A stretch of 37,726 nucleotides of DNA. Source: UBA1858 sp963926275 (lineage in GTDB: Bacteria > Pseudomonadota > Gammaproteobacteria > UBA4575). A program made the position numbers and the translations under genes. This document shows, one piece after another, positions 25,788 to 33,009 of this stretch (position 1 is its first letter; each line of letters opens with the position of its first letter). The stretch covers positions 1 through 37,726 of the forward strand of contig CAWUWP010000117.1 in the NCBI GenBank assembly GCA_963926275.1, given 5' to 3'. The notes beneath the pieces are model-generated. The model worked only from the letters and a program-made list of their open reading frames with translations. It did not search any database and was not told the origin of the DNA.

Positions 25788-26637
25788 GAGCAGATACTGT
25801 GTTAGCAGAATTATTCCATTTCTGCTGTAGCTGACGAATTTGATCAACCTCTTTCATTAGTGCAGGAATTTTGGGGATATTAAAATCTCTTTCTAGCAGC
25901 GTGGGAAATACACCAAACGTTTCATAAGCTTTATCTAGTATTGTCCACACGGGGCCAATTACATTAGCACCATGTGTGTCTATAATTAAATCTTTTGCTT
26001 CATTGTAATGGCCGGCTATATGGCAGTAAGTTATTCGTTGTTTAGGCAGTGATTGTAAAAAAGTGATCGGGTCATATCCATGGTTGACTGAATTCACATA
26101 AATATTATTTACATCTAATAATAATTCGCAATCTGCTTCTTCCAATACTGCTTTAAGGAAATCGATTTCTTCCATTTCTTTGCCAGGGGCTGCGTAGTAA
26201 GACGCATTCTCTATAGCGATGCGTTGGCCAAGAATATCTTGCACCTGTTTGATGCGATCTGCTACGTAATGTACTGCTTCACTGGTGAAGGGGATGGGCA
26301 TTAAGTCATACAAGTGACCTTGGTCTGAACAGTAAGTTAAATGTTCTGTGTATTTGAGAATATTATGCTGCTGCATAAATTTTTTAATGTCATGGATAAA
26401 CTCTAAATCTAAAGGGGTTGGTCCACCGATAGATAAAGATAGACCGTGAGTGACAAAGTCATAACGTTCAGTGTATTCGCGAAAACGTTTCCCTAGTCGC
26501 CCGCCGATTCGGATCCAGTTTTCTGGTGCAACTTCCATGAACTGAACTTGCATAGGATTAACCTCAAGAAGCTCTTCCATCATGTGGCCGCGCCTAAGCC
26601 CTAGACCCGCACCACTTACACAGTATTCATTAGACAT
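25780..26637 (-). CDS. bufB: MNIO (DUF692) multinuclear iron-dependent oxidase of a RiPP cluster
   Basis: A 285-residue TIM-barrel enzyme of the DUF692/MNIO family. Family motifs in order: GAGLGLRRGH, QFMEVAPENW, YTEHLTYCSDQGHLYDLMPIP, IAIENASYYAAPG, LLLDVNNIYVNSVNHGYDP, TYCHIAGHYNEAKDLIIDTHG and LLERDFNIP. The His, Asp, Glu and Asn residues in these motifs form the iron site in studied members. MNIOs oxidise cysteine residues of precursor peptides. With EGKCG-motif precursors they generate thiooxazole or oxazolone-thioamide groups that bind copper. The gene is directly upstream of and overlaps the DUF2063 partner, and the precursor is encoded 2.4 kb upstream on the same strand. Confidence 0.93.
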   Translation of the reverse strand: MSNEYCVSGAGLGLRRGHMMEELLEVNPMQVQFMEVAPENWIRIGGRLGKRFREYTERYDFVTHGLSLSIGGPTPLDLEFIHDIKKFMQQHNILKYTEHLTYCSDQGHLYDLMPIPFTSEAVHYVADRIKQVQDILGQRIAIENASYYAAPGKEMEEIDFLKAVLEEADCELLLDVNNIYVNSVNHGYDPITFLQSLPKQRITYCHIAGHYNEAKDLIIDTHGANVIGPVWTILDKAYETFGVFPTLLERDFNIPKIPALMKEVDQIRQLQQKWNNSANTVSAHA

Positions 26638-26689
26638 AATATTCTCTTTATGGGGCTATTATTTTGAACGTTGCCGTTTTCTATATTTC

Positions 26690-27310
26690 CTATCGTTTGT
26701 TGATGAAGTTTAAGTAGTAATCAAGGCTGAAGAATTTACCGGCACCAATGAAAAACAATACTAACAACATAATGAAATAGGTAGTGGCAAACTCGATGCC
26801 ATTATTGAGGGAAACGAAACCACCATTCTCGGTTAACCATGAATAGTTGCCATGTTCTTTTAATATATCTTTAGCGACACCTAATCGCTCCACTGCTTCC
26901 ATGGTTCGCTCTGTTGCAAATAGTCCTGAGCCGGATGAAATTGCTAACCATCCGTTACCAATATGTACAGAGAAAATTGCTACTAACATGGTGGCCATTA
27001 GCGGGATAGATATCCAACGTACTCCGAAGCCAACGAGTAGAAATATTGCGCCTAATACTTCTGTCCAGCCAGCGAGGAAAGCCATGAGTGTTGGCAGTGG
27101 TAATCCAAGGCCCCAATCCGCGTTTCCAAACCAGCTGACAGTTGATTCAAATGGCATAAAGGTTGAGAAATCAATTTTACTTGTACCTGCCATCCAAAAA
27201 ACTGGCACCAGATAAAGGCGTAACGCTAATGGCCCAAGAAAATCTAATACGCGTAGCTTGTCAAAAATTGAATTTATAAAATTAATTATGCCCATGGTTG
27301 TTACTCCCAA
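26690..27310 (-). CDS. DoxX family membrane protein of the RiPP cluster (HvfD-like)
   Basis: A 206-residue DoxX/TQO-type membrane protein with about four transmembrane helices (near 22-40, 72-92, 95-115 and 175-195). LRLYLVPVFWMAGTSKID opens the domain, and TLMAFLAGWTEVLGAIFLLVG is the conserved central helix pair. A large loop (about 125-170) between helices 3 and 4 is probably extracytoplasmic. DoxX proteins recur in bufferin/HvfA clusters, where their role (redox or membrane partner of the modified peptide) is unproven. It lies 13 bases after the glutamate synthase-like gene and about 50 bases before the MNIO gene, so the genes appear co-transcribed. Confidence 0.88.
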   Translation of the reverse strand: MGVTTMGIINFINSIFDKLRVLDFLGPLALRLYLVPVFWMAGTSKIDFSTFMPFESTVSWFGNADWGLGLPLPTLMAFLAGWTEVLGAIFLLVGFGVRWISIPLMATMLVAIFSVHIGNGWLAISSGSGLFATERTMEAVERLGVAKDILKEHGNYSWLTENGGFVSLNNGIEFATTYFIMLLVLFFIGAGKFFSLDYYLNFINKR

Positions 27311-27323
27311 GTTCTAGTTTGTT

Positions 27324-28835
27324 TTAAATATGCACGTATTTTGCTTCACTTGAATACAATTCATCTAGTGGTATTGATCTTCCTTGAGAGTTAACAATAT
27401 ACGCATGTTTTCTGCATAATTGACGAGGCTCTACGACACCACAAGAGTGGGCAATGACTCCTACTTCATAGACCATGTTTTTGACGTAATTACTTACACG
27501 CTGTGCCTTATTTTCTGGATTCAAGCCACTTTGCAGATCTTTGTCATGGGTGGTTATGCCGGTGGGGCAAGTGTTTTTATTGCATTGAAGTGCCTGAATA
27601 CAGCCGATGGAAAACATAAAGCCACGTGCTGATGTAATAAAGTCCGCACCTGTCGCTAGTGCCCATGCGACTTCGACTGGAGTAATTAATTTTCCTGAGG
27701 AGATAACTTTTATGCGATCACGAAGACCGTGTTCTTTTAATTTATTGATGAGTAGAGGCAGGCTTTGTTTTATAGGTAAACCCACGTTGTCCATTAAACT
27801 CATAGGCGCGGCACCTGTTCCTCCGTCTCCGCTATCTAATGTAATATAATCTGGTGCAGATTCTATTCCACGTTGATTTATTAGTTTGAATAGATCATCA
27901 AGCCAATCTCTGGCTCCTAAGACAGTTTTGAATCCTACGGGTTTGCCAGTTATGTCTCGAATTTTTTTTAGCATATCGAGTAATTCCTCAGCCGAACTGA
28001 CATCAATATGTCTATTAGGGCTAATAGAGTCGGCGCCTACAGGGATGCCACGGATTTTGGCAATTTCTTCATTGACTTTGGCGCCAGGTAAAATACCACC
28101 TTTCCCAGGTTTAGCACCTTGAGCAAGTTTTAATTCAAACATTTTCACCTGCTTGTGATCACTTACCGCTTTTAATTTCTCGGTATCTAATTTTCCTTCC
28201 TGATCACGAACACCATATTTTGCGGTGCCGATTTGGAAAACAATATCTGCTCCACCTTCTAGGTGGTAGGGGGATAGACCACCTTCACCGGTATTCATCC
28301 AGCATCCTGCCATGCGCGCACCGTTAGATAGCGCTAGTACAGCAGGTTTAGAAATTGCCCCAAAACTCATTCCTGAAATATTAATGATGGAACGTGTGGT
28401 GTAGGGTTGTTTGCAAGATTGTCCAATGGTGACTTCATGTGGCTCTGCAGAATCAATGCTTAATTTAGGGAAGGGGCAGTTACCAAAAATAATCGTGCCC
28501 GGTTTATAAAGGTCACATGTTGATCCAAATGCAATAGTGGAATCGATATCTTTAGATGCGCGATATACCCAAGATCTTTCTGCTCGATTAAACGGTAACT
28601 CTTCTCGGTCCATGGCAAAAAAATATTGGCGAAAGAATTCGCCCATATGTTCAAAGAGATAACGAAAGCGACCTATGACGGGGTAATTGTGTCGAATCGC
28701 TTGCTTTGTCTGTGAGCGATCAATGACATATAAAACAGCGACAAGAATAATGCCTGCGCCAATGATGAAAATAAATAGGAATGCTAAAATTTCAAGGGTG
28801 GTTAATGCGAATGTGGATATTTCATACATTTCCAT
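27324..28835 (-). CDS. FMN-binding glutamate synthase-like protein, membrane-anchored
   Basis: A 503-residue protein. One transmembrane helix (about residues 10-35) precedes the FMN-binding barrel of the large subunit of glutamate synthase, without the amidotransferase or C-terminal GXGXG domains. Motifs: ISGMSFGAISKPAVLALSNG, NTGEGGLSPYHLEGGADIVF, ELKLAQGAKPGKGGILPG, VGADSISPNRH, LDSGDGGTGAAPMSL, and a 3Fe-4S-type cysteine set CIQALQCNKNTCPTG. Such stand-alone proteins are common and of unknown role; they lack the ammonia-generating domain. Here the gene lies between the RiPP precursor and DoxX, where hvfABCD-type clusters normally have nothing. It could serve as an oxidoreductase for the pathway or be a passenger. 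It starts 52 bases after the terminator. Confidence 0.88.
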   Translation of the reverse strand: MEMYEISTFALTTLEILAFLFIFIIGAGIILVAVLYVIDRSQTKQAIRHNYPVIGRFRYLFEHMGEFFRQYFFAMDREELPFNRAERSWVYRASKDIDSTIAFGSTCDLYKPGTIIFGNCPFPKLSIDSAEPHEVTIGQSCKQPYTTRSIINISGMSFGAISKPAVLALSNGARMAGCWMNTGEGGLSPYHLEGGADIVFQIGTAKYGVRDQEGKLDTEKLKAVSDHKQVKMFELKLAQGAKPGKGGILPGAKVNEEIAKIRGIPVGADSISPNRHIDVSSAEELLDMLKKIRDITGKPVGFKTVLGARDWLDDLFKLINQRGIESAPDYITLDSGDGGTGAAPMSLMDNVGLPIKQSLPLLINKLKEHGLRDRIKVISSGKLITPVEVAWALATGADFITSARGFMFSIGCIQALQCNKNTCPTGITTHDKDLQSGLNPENKAQRVSNYVKNMVYEVGVIAHSCGVVEPRQLCRKHAYIVNSQGRSIPLDELYSSEAKYVHI

Positions 28836-28886
28836 TGGGACTCTCCAGCGTCTTATATTCGATACTTATTATATAACGTTAGGCGC

Positions 28887-28921
28887 AAAAAAAAATGGCG
28901 GGTCCTATTAAGGATCCCGCC
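28887..28921 (-). terminator. Strong terminator between the RiPP precursor and biosynthetic genes
   Basis: Arms GGCGGGATCC and GGACCCGCC (one bulged base) close a six-base loop and are followed, on the minus strand, by an A and nine T. It lies 85-120 bp past the precursor stop and 52 bp before the next start. It should end most transcripts after the precursor, giving it higher expression than the enzymes. Confidence 0.85.
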
Positions 28922-28927
28922 GTTCCG

Positions 28928-28964
28928 ACACACTAGATTCGATAGCAACTAGAATCTAGTGTGT
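28928..28964. repeat. Perfect 13-bp inverted repeat after the RiPP precursor gene
   Basis: ACACACTAGATTC (28,928-28,940) and GAATCTAGTGTGT (28,952-28,964) are perfect complements around an 11-base loop. The hairpin lies between the precursor stop and the terminator and could stabilise the 3' end of the precursor mRNA. Confidence 0.8.
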
Positions 28965-29005
28965 TGGTATCAATGCTGACACCTGTGGGGCTTGGTCGGT
29001 TGGGA

Positions 29006-29299
29006 TTAGCTCTCGCCGCACTTACCTTCACCACACTTACCTTCTTCCATTTTTTCGGCAGCAGCTTCACCTTCACCACATTTACCTTCACCACATTTAC
29101 CTTCTTCCATTTTTTCGGCAGCAGCTTTACCTTCGCCACATTTACCTTCTTCCATTTCAGCAACCATGTAGCCAGAAGAAAGCTCAGTTAAATCAAATGG
29201 GTTTGCATCAGCATTAGCAATAGGCATAGCCATTACACTTACTGTTAGAGCAGCGGCAACTGCTGCAGCGATGGGCTTAAGTTCAAATTTCTTAGACAT
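29006..29299 (-). CDS. HvfA/bufferin-type RiPP precursor with five KCG cysteines
   Basis: A 97-residue precursor. A signal peptide (to about residue 30, AMPIANA) targets it to the periplasm. NPFDLTELSSGYMVAE is the conserved segment of EGKCG-type precursors. The C-terminal half is a low-complexity core with five cysteines (54, 69, 73, 89, 93), each in GKCGE or similar. Its repeat unit of 20 residues (AEKMEEGKCGEGKCGEGEAA) occurs once in full, once without its end, and once shortened. In studied systems the MNIO and DUF2063 proteins modify the EGKCG cysteines to copper-binding groups; that is expected here but not shown. GGAGAAAG precedes the ATG. Transcription probably starts in the 213-bp gap after nth and is largely ended by the terminator downstream. 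Confidence 0.92.
   Translation of the reverse strand: MSKKFELKPIAAAVAAALTVSVMAMPIANADANPFDLTELSSGYMVAEMEEGKCGEGKAAAEKMEEGKCGEGKCGEGEAAAEKMEEGKCGEGKCGES
29009..29164 (-). repeat. 60-bp tandem repeat within the RiPP precursor gene
   Basis: The DNA coding residues 61-80 (29,060-29,119) is repeated for residues 81-97 (29,009-29,059) with few changes. A 45-bp shorter copy coding residues 46-60 (29,120-29,164) precedes it. The near-identity suggests recent duplication and possible copy-number variation of the cysteine motifs. Confidence 0.8.
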
Positions 29300-29453
29300 T
29301 TACTTTCTCCGTACTTGTTTATTTATGTGTTACTTAAAATTTTTGTTCAATTGTTGCTTCCTGACTATAAAGACCCTAGGTAGTGAGTTTATATTACAAG
29401 TTATAAGCACAAACCATTACCTTGCTATAAATAAGGTGAAATGGTTGCGGTTT

Positions 29454-29481
29454 TTAGAGTGAATAAAAACTATTGAGTTCC
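29454..29481 (-). promoter_or_regulatory. Candidate ECF (sigma-E-like) promoter of the RiPP precursor
   Basis: On the minus strand GGAACTC is followed after exactly 16 bases by TCTAA. This matches the pattern GGAACTT-N16-TCNAA of sigma-E-type promoters, and would give a leader of roughly 145 bases. It is a motif match only; no sigma-factor gene is in the window. Confidence 0.4.
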
Positions 29482-29512
29482 CACCCTATCTGATGATACC
29501 GGTATAACTTGA

Positions 29513-30145
29513 TCAGCCAGCTTTTTTAGAAAATTCACATAGATCATATATTGTACAAATTGTGCATTTGGGTTTGCGAGCAATGCAAGTATAACGACCA
29601 TGTAATATCAGCCAATGATGGGCATCGCGCTTAAATTCCTCAGGGACTAAACGTAGTAAACGTTTTTCTACCTCGATTACATTTTTGCCAGGAGCGATTC
29701 CGGTTCTATTGGACACCCTATATATATGAGTGTCGACGGCGATGGTGGGGTGTCCAAATGCTGTATTTAACACCACGTTGGCCGTTTTTCGTCCAACACC
29801 AGGTAGGGCCTCTAATGCGTCACGATTTTCTGGGACATGAGCATTATGTTTATCCATCAGAATTTTACAGGTATTAATAATGTTTTTAGCTTTTGTGTTG
29901 TAAAGACCGATGGTTTTCACATAGGCTTTCAATTTTTTCTCACCTAAGCTAAAAATTGCTTCAGGTGTGTTGGCAGCCTTAAACAGTGGGCCAATAGCTT
30001 TATTGACACTAATGTCAGTGGCTTGTGCCGACAGAATGACGGCAATGAGCAATTCAAAATTATTGCTATAGTTAAGCTCGGTCGTGGGATGTGGATTCAG
30101 TTCGCGTAAGCGGCTAAAAATTTCTGTGCGTTTAGTTTTGTTCAC
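29513..30145 (-). CDS. nth: Endonuclease III (DNA glycosylase/AP lyase)
   Basis: A 210-residue base-excision repair enzyme removing oxidised pyrimidines. The helix-hairpin-helix LPGVGRKTANVVL includes the catalytic lysine, and AVDTHIYRVSNRTG includes the catalytic aspartate. The [4Fe-4S] cluster loop near the C-terminus is C-x6-C-x2-C-x5-C (CIARKPKCTICTIYDLC). The length is that of the E. coli enzyme. It lies 25 bases downstream of the rnfB-like ferredoxin gene, an echo of the rnf-nth order of other gammaproteobacteria. Transcription probably comes from the metG promoter. Confidence 0.96.
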   Translation of the reverse strand: MNKTKRTEIFSRLRELNPHPTTELNYSNNFELLIAVILSAQATDISVNKAIGPLFKAANTPEAIFSLGEKKLKAYVKTIGLYNTKAKNIINTCKILMDKHNAHVPENRDALEALPGVGRKTANVVLNTAFGHPTIAVDTHIYRVSNRTGIAPGKNVIEVEKRLLRLVPEEFKRDAHHWLILHGRYTCIARKPKCTICTIYDLCEFSKKAG

Positions 30146-30170
30146 AGTCTGAGAGATGGGTTGGAGTTAA

Positions 30171-30845
30171 TTATTTTTCTAATCGAGAGTTTTTGAGTGC
30201 CAGTAACTTATCAGCAAGTCCTTGCTTACTGTTAGATAAAAAAGTCTGCTGTTGAGATTTTTTATTTATTAGGCGTTGCTCACGAAATTTTATACGTTGT
30301 TTGCTTTTGCTAGTAAAATTTTTCTTAGCAGATCTGTGTTCTAGCATGTTAATCCCATAAGCAAAAGTTTGTGCTAATGGGATGTTGCTAGGACAGGCTG
30401 TATCGCATTTGCCACATTGAGTGCATGAGGCTAGCGACTGTTTTTCAGCATGGCTAAATTTCTTGCCACGAATGTTGGCGTATAAAGATTCTGGATTTAA
30501 TTGACTCGGGCAGACAGGGATACAATCATTGCAATGGATGCAAGCTTTGTGGTCGCTGAATTTCGGAACGCTGGGTTGAATTTTTTCTAGCGCATGATTA
30601 GATTGCATTGAAATGCAATCAACCGGGCAAGGCTCAATGCATAGTTTACAGCCTGTGCACAATTGCTTGATCACACTATGAAGTTGTTTCGACGCACCTA
30701 GAATGGCATCAAACGGACAGGCTTTAATGCAAAGTGTGCAACCAATGCAGCGATCTTCATCTATAACAGCGAGTGTTTTGCTAAATGAGATCGGCGTTGA
30801 TTGCATATGAAATTTACTTGACGCGCATTCCTGGTGTTGCACCAT
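30171..30845 (-). CDS. RnfB/RnfC-like polyferredoxin with four [4Fe-4S] sites
   Basis: A 224-residue iron-sulfur protein with four cysteine sets: C33/36/39/43 and C63/66/69/73, as in the ferredoxin part of RnfB (DRCIGCTLCIKACPFDAI, CTGCKLCIEPCPVDCI); then C102/105/108/112 and C141/144/147/151, as in the C-terminal ferredoxin of RnfC (CIHCNDCIPVCPSQLNPESL, CTQCGKCDTACPSNIPLAQT). The usual RnfB N-terminal membrane helix and Fe-S domain are missing, and the C-terminus is a basic tail (residues 175-224). No rnfA, C, D, G or E gene is near. It is therefore a soluble hybrid ferredoxin, probably a general electron carrier. The start is uncertain: 30,845 overlaps metG by 32 bases, and an in-frame ATG at 30,806 avoids it. 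Confidence 0.85.
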   Translation of the reverse strand: MVQHQECASSKFHMQSTPISFSKTLAVIDEDRCIGCTLCIKACPFDAILGASKQLHSVIKQLCTGCKLCIEPCPVDCISMQSNHALEKIQPSVPKFSDHKACIHCNDCIPVCPSQLNPESLYANIRGKKFSHAEKQSLASCTQCGKCDTACPSNIPLAQTFAYGINMLEHRSAKKNFTSKSKQRIKFREQRLINKKSQQQTFLSNSKQGLADKLLALKNSRLEK

Positions 30846-32853
30846 CGTCAGGATGAATTATAAATAATCCACTATCAGTGCCGCTGGCCGCGATGACCAT
30901 GCCTTCGGATAAACCAAAACGCATTTTACGTGGAGCAAGGTTGGCTACCATTACTACCAGCTTCCCTTCTAGGTCTTCTGGTTTGTACGCGCTTTTGATA
31001 CCCGCAAATACATTTTTCTGTAAGCCACCAGTAGGCTCGCCAAGATCTAAAGTGAGTTGCAATAATTTGTCAGCGCCTTCTACATGCTGTGCTTTTGCGA
31101 TACGTGCTATGCGTAAATCGAGTTTGGAGAAATCATCAAATGAAATTTCATCACTGATAGGATCGCTGGCTTTGGGTGCAGCATCTTGCTTTGTTTCTTC
31201 GGTTATTTTTTCTATGGCTTCTTTTTCGATGCGTGTAATCAGTGGTTTGAATTTATTTATCTCATGGCCTTCGGGGAAAGGTAGATCACTAGCCAAATCA
31301 TCCCAGCTAATTTCTGTATTTAAAAAGACTTCAGATTTTTGTGCCAACTCAGGCATGACTGGTTTTAAATAACCAATTAATAAGTGAAACATGTTGATGC
31401 CAAAACTGCATACTTGATGAACTTCTTCTTTGTTGGCTTCGTCTTTAATGCGTTCCCAAGGTTTGTTTTTGTCTATTACTTGGTTGGCAGTATCTGCTAT
31501 AGCCATAATGATTCTCATGGCTTCAGAATATTTTCTTTCTTCATAACATGTTTTAATTGCATCATTTCTATTAACTGCAGCTGTGTATGTTTCCTCTCCA
31601 TCTGGAACAGAAATTTGATCAGTCAGTTTCGAATCAAACTTTTTATTTATAAATCCTGCGCAGCGGCTAGCAATGTTTACTAGTTTTCCAACCACGTCGC
31701 TGTTCACGCGCTGTTGGAAGTCTTCAAGATTCAAATCAATATCAGCAATACCATCGTTTAATTTTGCGGCATAGTAATAGCGCAAGTACTCAGGTTGTAA
31801 GTGATTCAAATAAGTACGCGCTTTAATAAAGGTGCCGCGCGACTTAGACATTTTCTTGCCGTTAACCGTCAAAAAGCCATGGCAGTAAACACTGGTGGGT
31901 GTGCGCCAACCCGAGCCCATTAATGTTGCTGGCCAAAATAAAGTATGGAAATAAGCGATATCTTTTCCTATGAAATGATAAAGCTCTGCATCGCTATCAG
32001 GCTTCCAAAACGAATCGAAATCTTCGCCAGTACGATCACAGTAATTTTTAAAGCTGGCCATGTAACCAATCGGTGCATCTAGCCATACATAAAAGTATTT
32101 GCCTGGGGCATCTGGAATTTCAAATCCAAAATAAGGTGCGTCGCGTGAGATATCCCAGTCCTTTAATCCATCCTCAAACCATTCTGAAATTTTATTAGCA
32201 ATTTCTGATTGTAGACTGCCAGATTGAGTCCACTCTTTTAACGCCGGCTCTAATGTGCTGAGTTTGAAAAAGTAATGTAGATTTTCTTTTTCTATTGGCT
32301 TAGCACCACTTAGTGCGGAACGTGGGTTAATTAAATCTGATGGTGTGTAGGTGGCACCGCAGACTTCGCAGTTATCACCATACTGTTCTTCTGCCTTACA
32401 TTTCGGACAGGTGCCGCGAACAAAGCGGTCAGGTAAAAAAACTTTTTCGTCTGGGTCAAATAAATCAGTGACTGTCTTGGTGCTGATATAGTCATTTTTC
32501 TGCAACTCTTTGAACATGCTGGTTGCAAAATGTTTATTTTCTTCTGAGTGGGTGCTGTGGAAATTATCAAAATTTACATGGAAATCAGCAAAATCCTGCT
32601 CATGTTCTTGTTTGGTTTTGGCAATAAGCTGTTCGGGTGTGATGCCCTCTTGTTGAGCGCGAATCATTATTGGCGTGCCATGAGCATCGTCTGCACAGAC
32701 ATAAATACATTGGTGACCACACATTTTTTGAAAGCGCGTCCATATATCCGTCTGAATGTACTCTACGAGATGGCCTAAATGGATAGATCCATTCGCGTAA
32801 GGAAGTGCGCTAGTGACTAAAATTCTTCGATTATTCACGTGTTTACAGAACAT
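30814..32853 (-). CDS. metG: Methionyl-tRNA synthetase
   Basis: A class I synthetase of 679 residues charging tRNA-Met. ALPYANGSIHLGHL has the HIGH-type motif (HLGH), and KKMSKSRGTFI the KMSKS loop. The zinc knuckle in the connective domain reads CPKCKAEEQYGDNCEVCG. A C-terminal tRNA-binding (Trbp111-like) domain starts near ISFDDFSKLDLRIARI and gives the long, dimeric form. It is divergent from apbC, an arrangement also seen in E. coli (metG/mrp). The start fits the family (RILVTSALPYANG soon after the ATG). Confidence 0.97.
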   Translation of the reverse strand: MFCKHVNNRRILVTSALPYANGSIHLGHLVEYIQTDIWTRFQKMCGHQCIYVCADDAHGTPIMIRAQQEGITPEQLIAKTKQEHEQDFADFHVNFDNFHSTHSEENKHFATSMFKELQKNDYISTKTVTDLFDPDEKVFLPDRFVRGTCPKCKAEEQYGDNCEVCGATYTPSDLINPRSALSGAKPIEKENLHYFFKLSTLEPALKEWTQSGSLQSEIANKISEWFEDGLKDWDISRDAPYFGFEIPDAPGKYFYVWLDAPIGYMASFKNYCDRTGEDFDSFWKPDSDAELYHFIGKDIAYFHTLFWPATLMGSGWRTPTSVYCHGFLTVNGKKMSKSRGTFIKARTYLNHLQPEYLRYYYAAKLNDGIADIDLNLEDFQQRVNSDVVGKLVNIASRCAGFINKKFDSKLTDQISVPDGEETYTAAVNRNDAIKTCYEERKYSEAMRIIMAIADTANQVIDKNKPWERIKDEANKEEVHQVCSFGINMFHLLIGYLKPVMPELAQKSEVFLNTEISWDDLASDLPFPEGHEINKFKPLITRIEKEAIEKITEETKQDAAPKASDPISDEISFDDFSKLDLRIARIAKAQHVEGADKLLQLTLDLGEPTGGLQKNVFAGIKSAYKPEDLEGKLVVMVANLAPRKMRFGLSEGMVIAASGTDSGLFIIHPDDGATPGMRVK

Positions 32854-33009
32854 ATTGCTTAATGAGGGCGTACCTTACCAGCTTCCTAAAAGTGCGGCTA
32901 GATAGATTGCCTATCGACTTAATATCTCAATCAGGAGCTAGGAATGAGCCTGCTGGGGTGTTTAACTGCACTCCATTTTAGAACATTAGTCACCAAGAGG
33001 ATTCATCCA

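Noticed and set aside
28933..29191. Lys/Val-rich minus-strand and Phe/Thr-rich plus-strand open frames over the RiPP precursor gene
   Set aside because: They are frame shadows of the tandem repeat: a 60-bp unit is open in several frames. Only the precursor frame has a signal peptide, a ribosome binding site and the conserved ELSSGYM segment.
30987..31372. Plus-strand open frames over metG, nrdA, mgtE and the glutamate synthase-like gene
   Set aside because: They are antisense shadows of clear protein-coding genes, without family motifs or ribosome binding sites.
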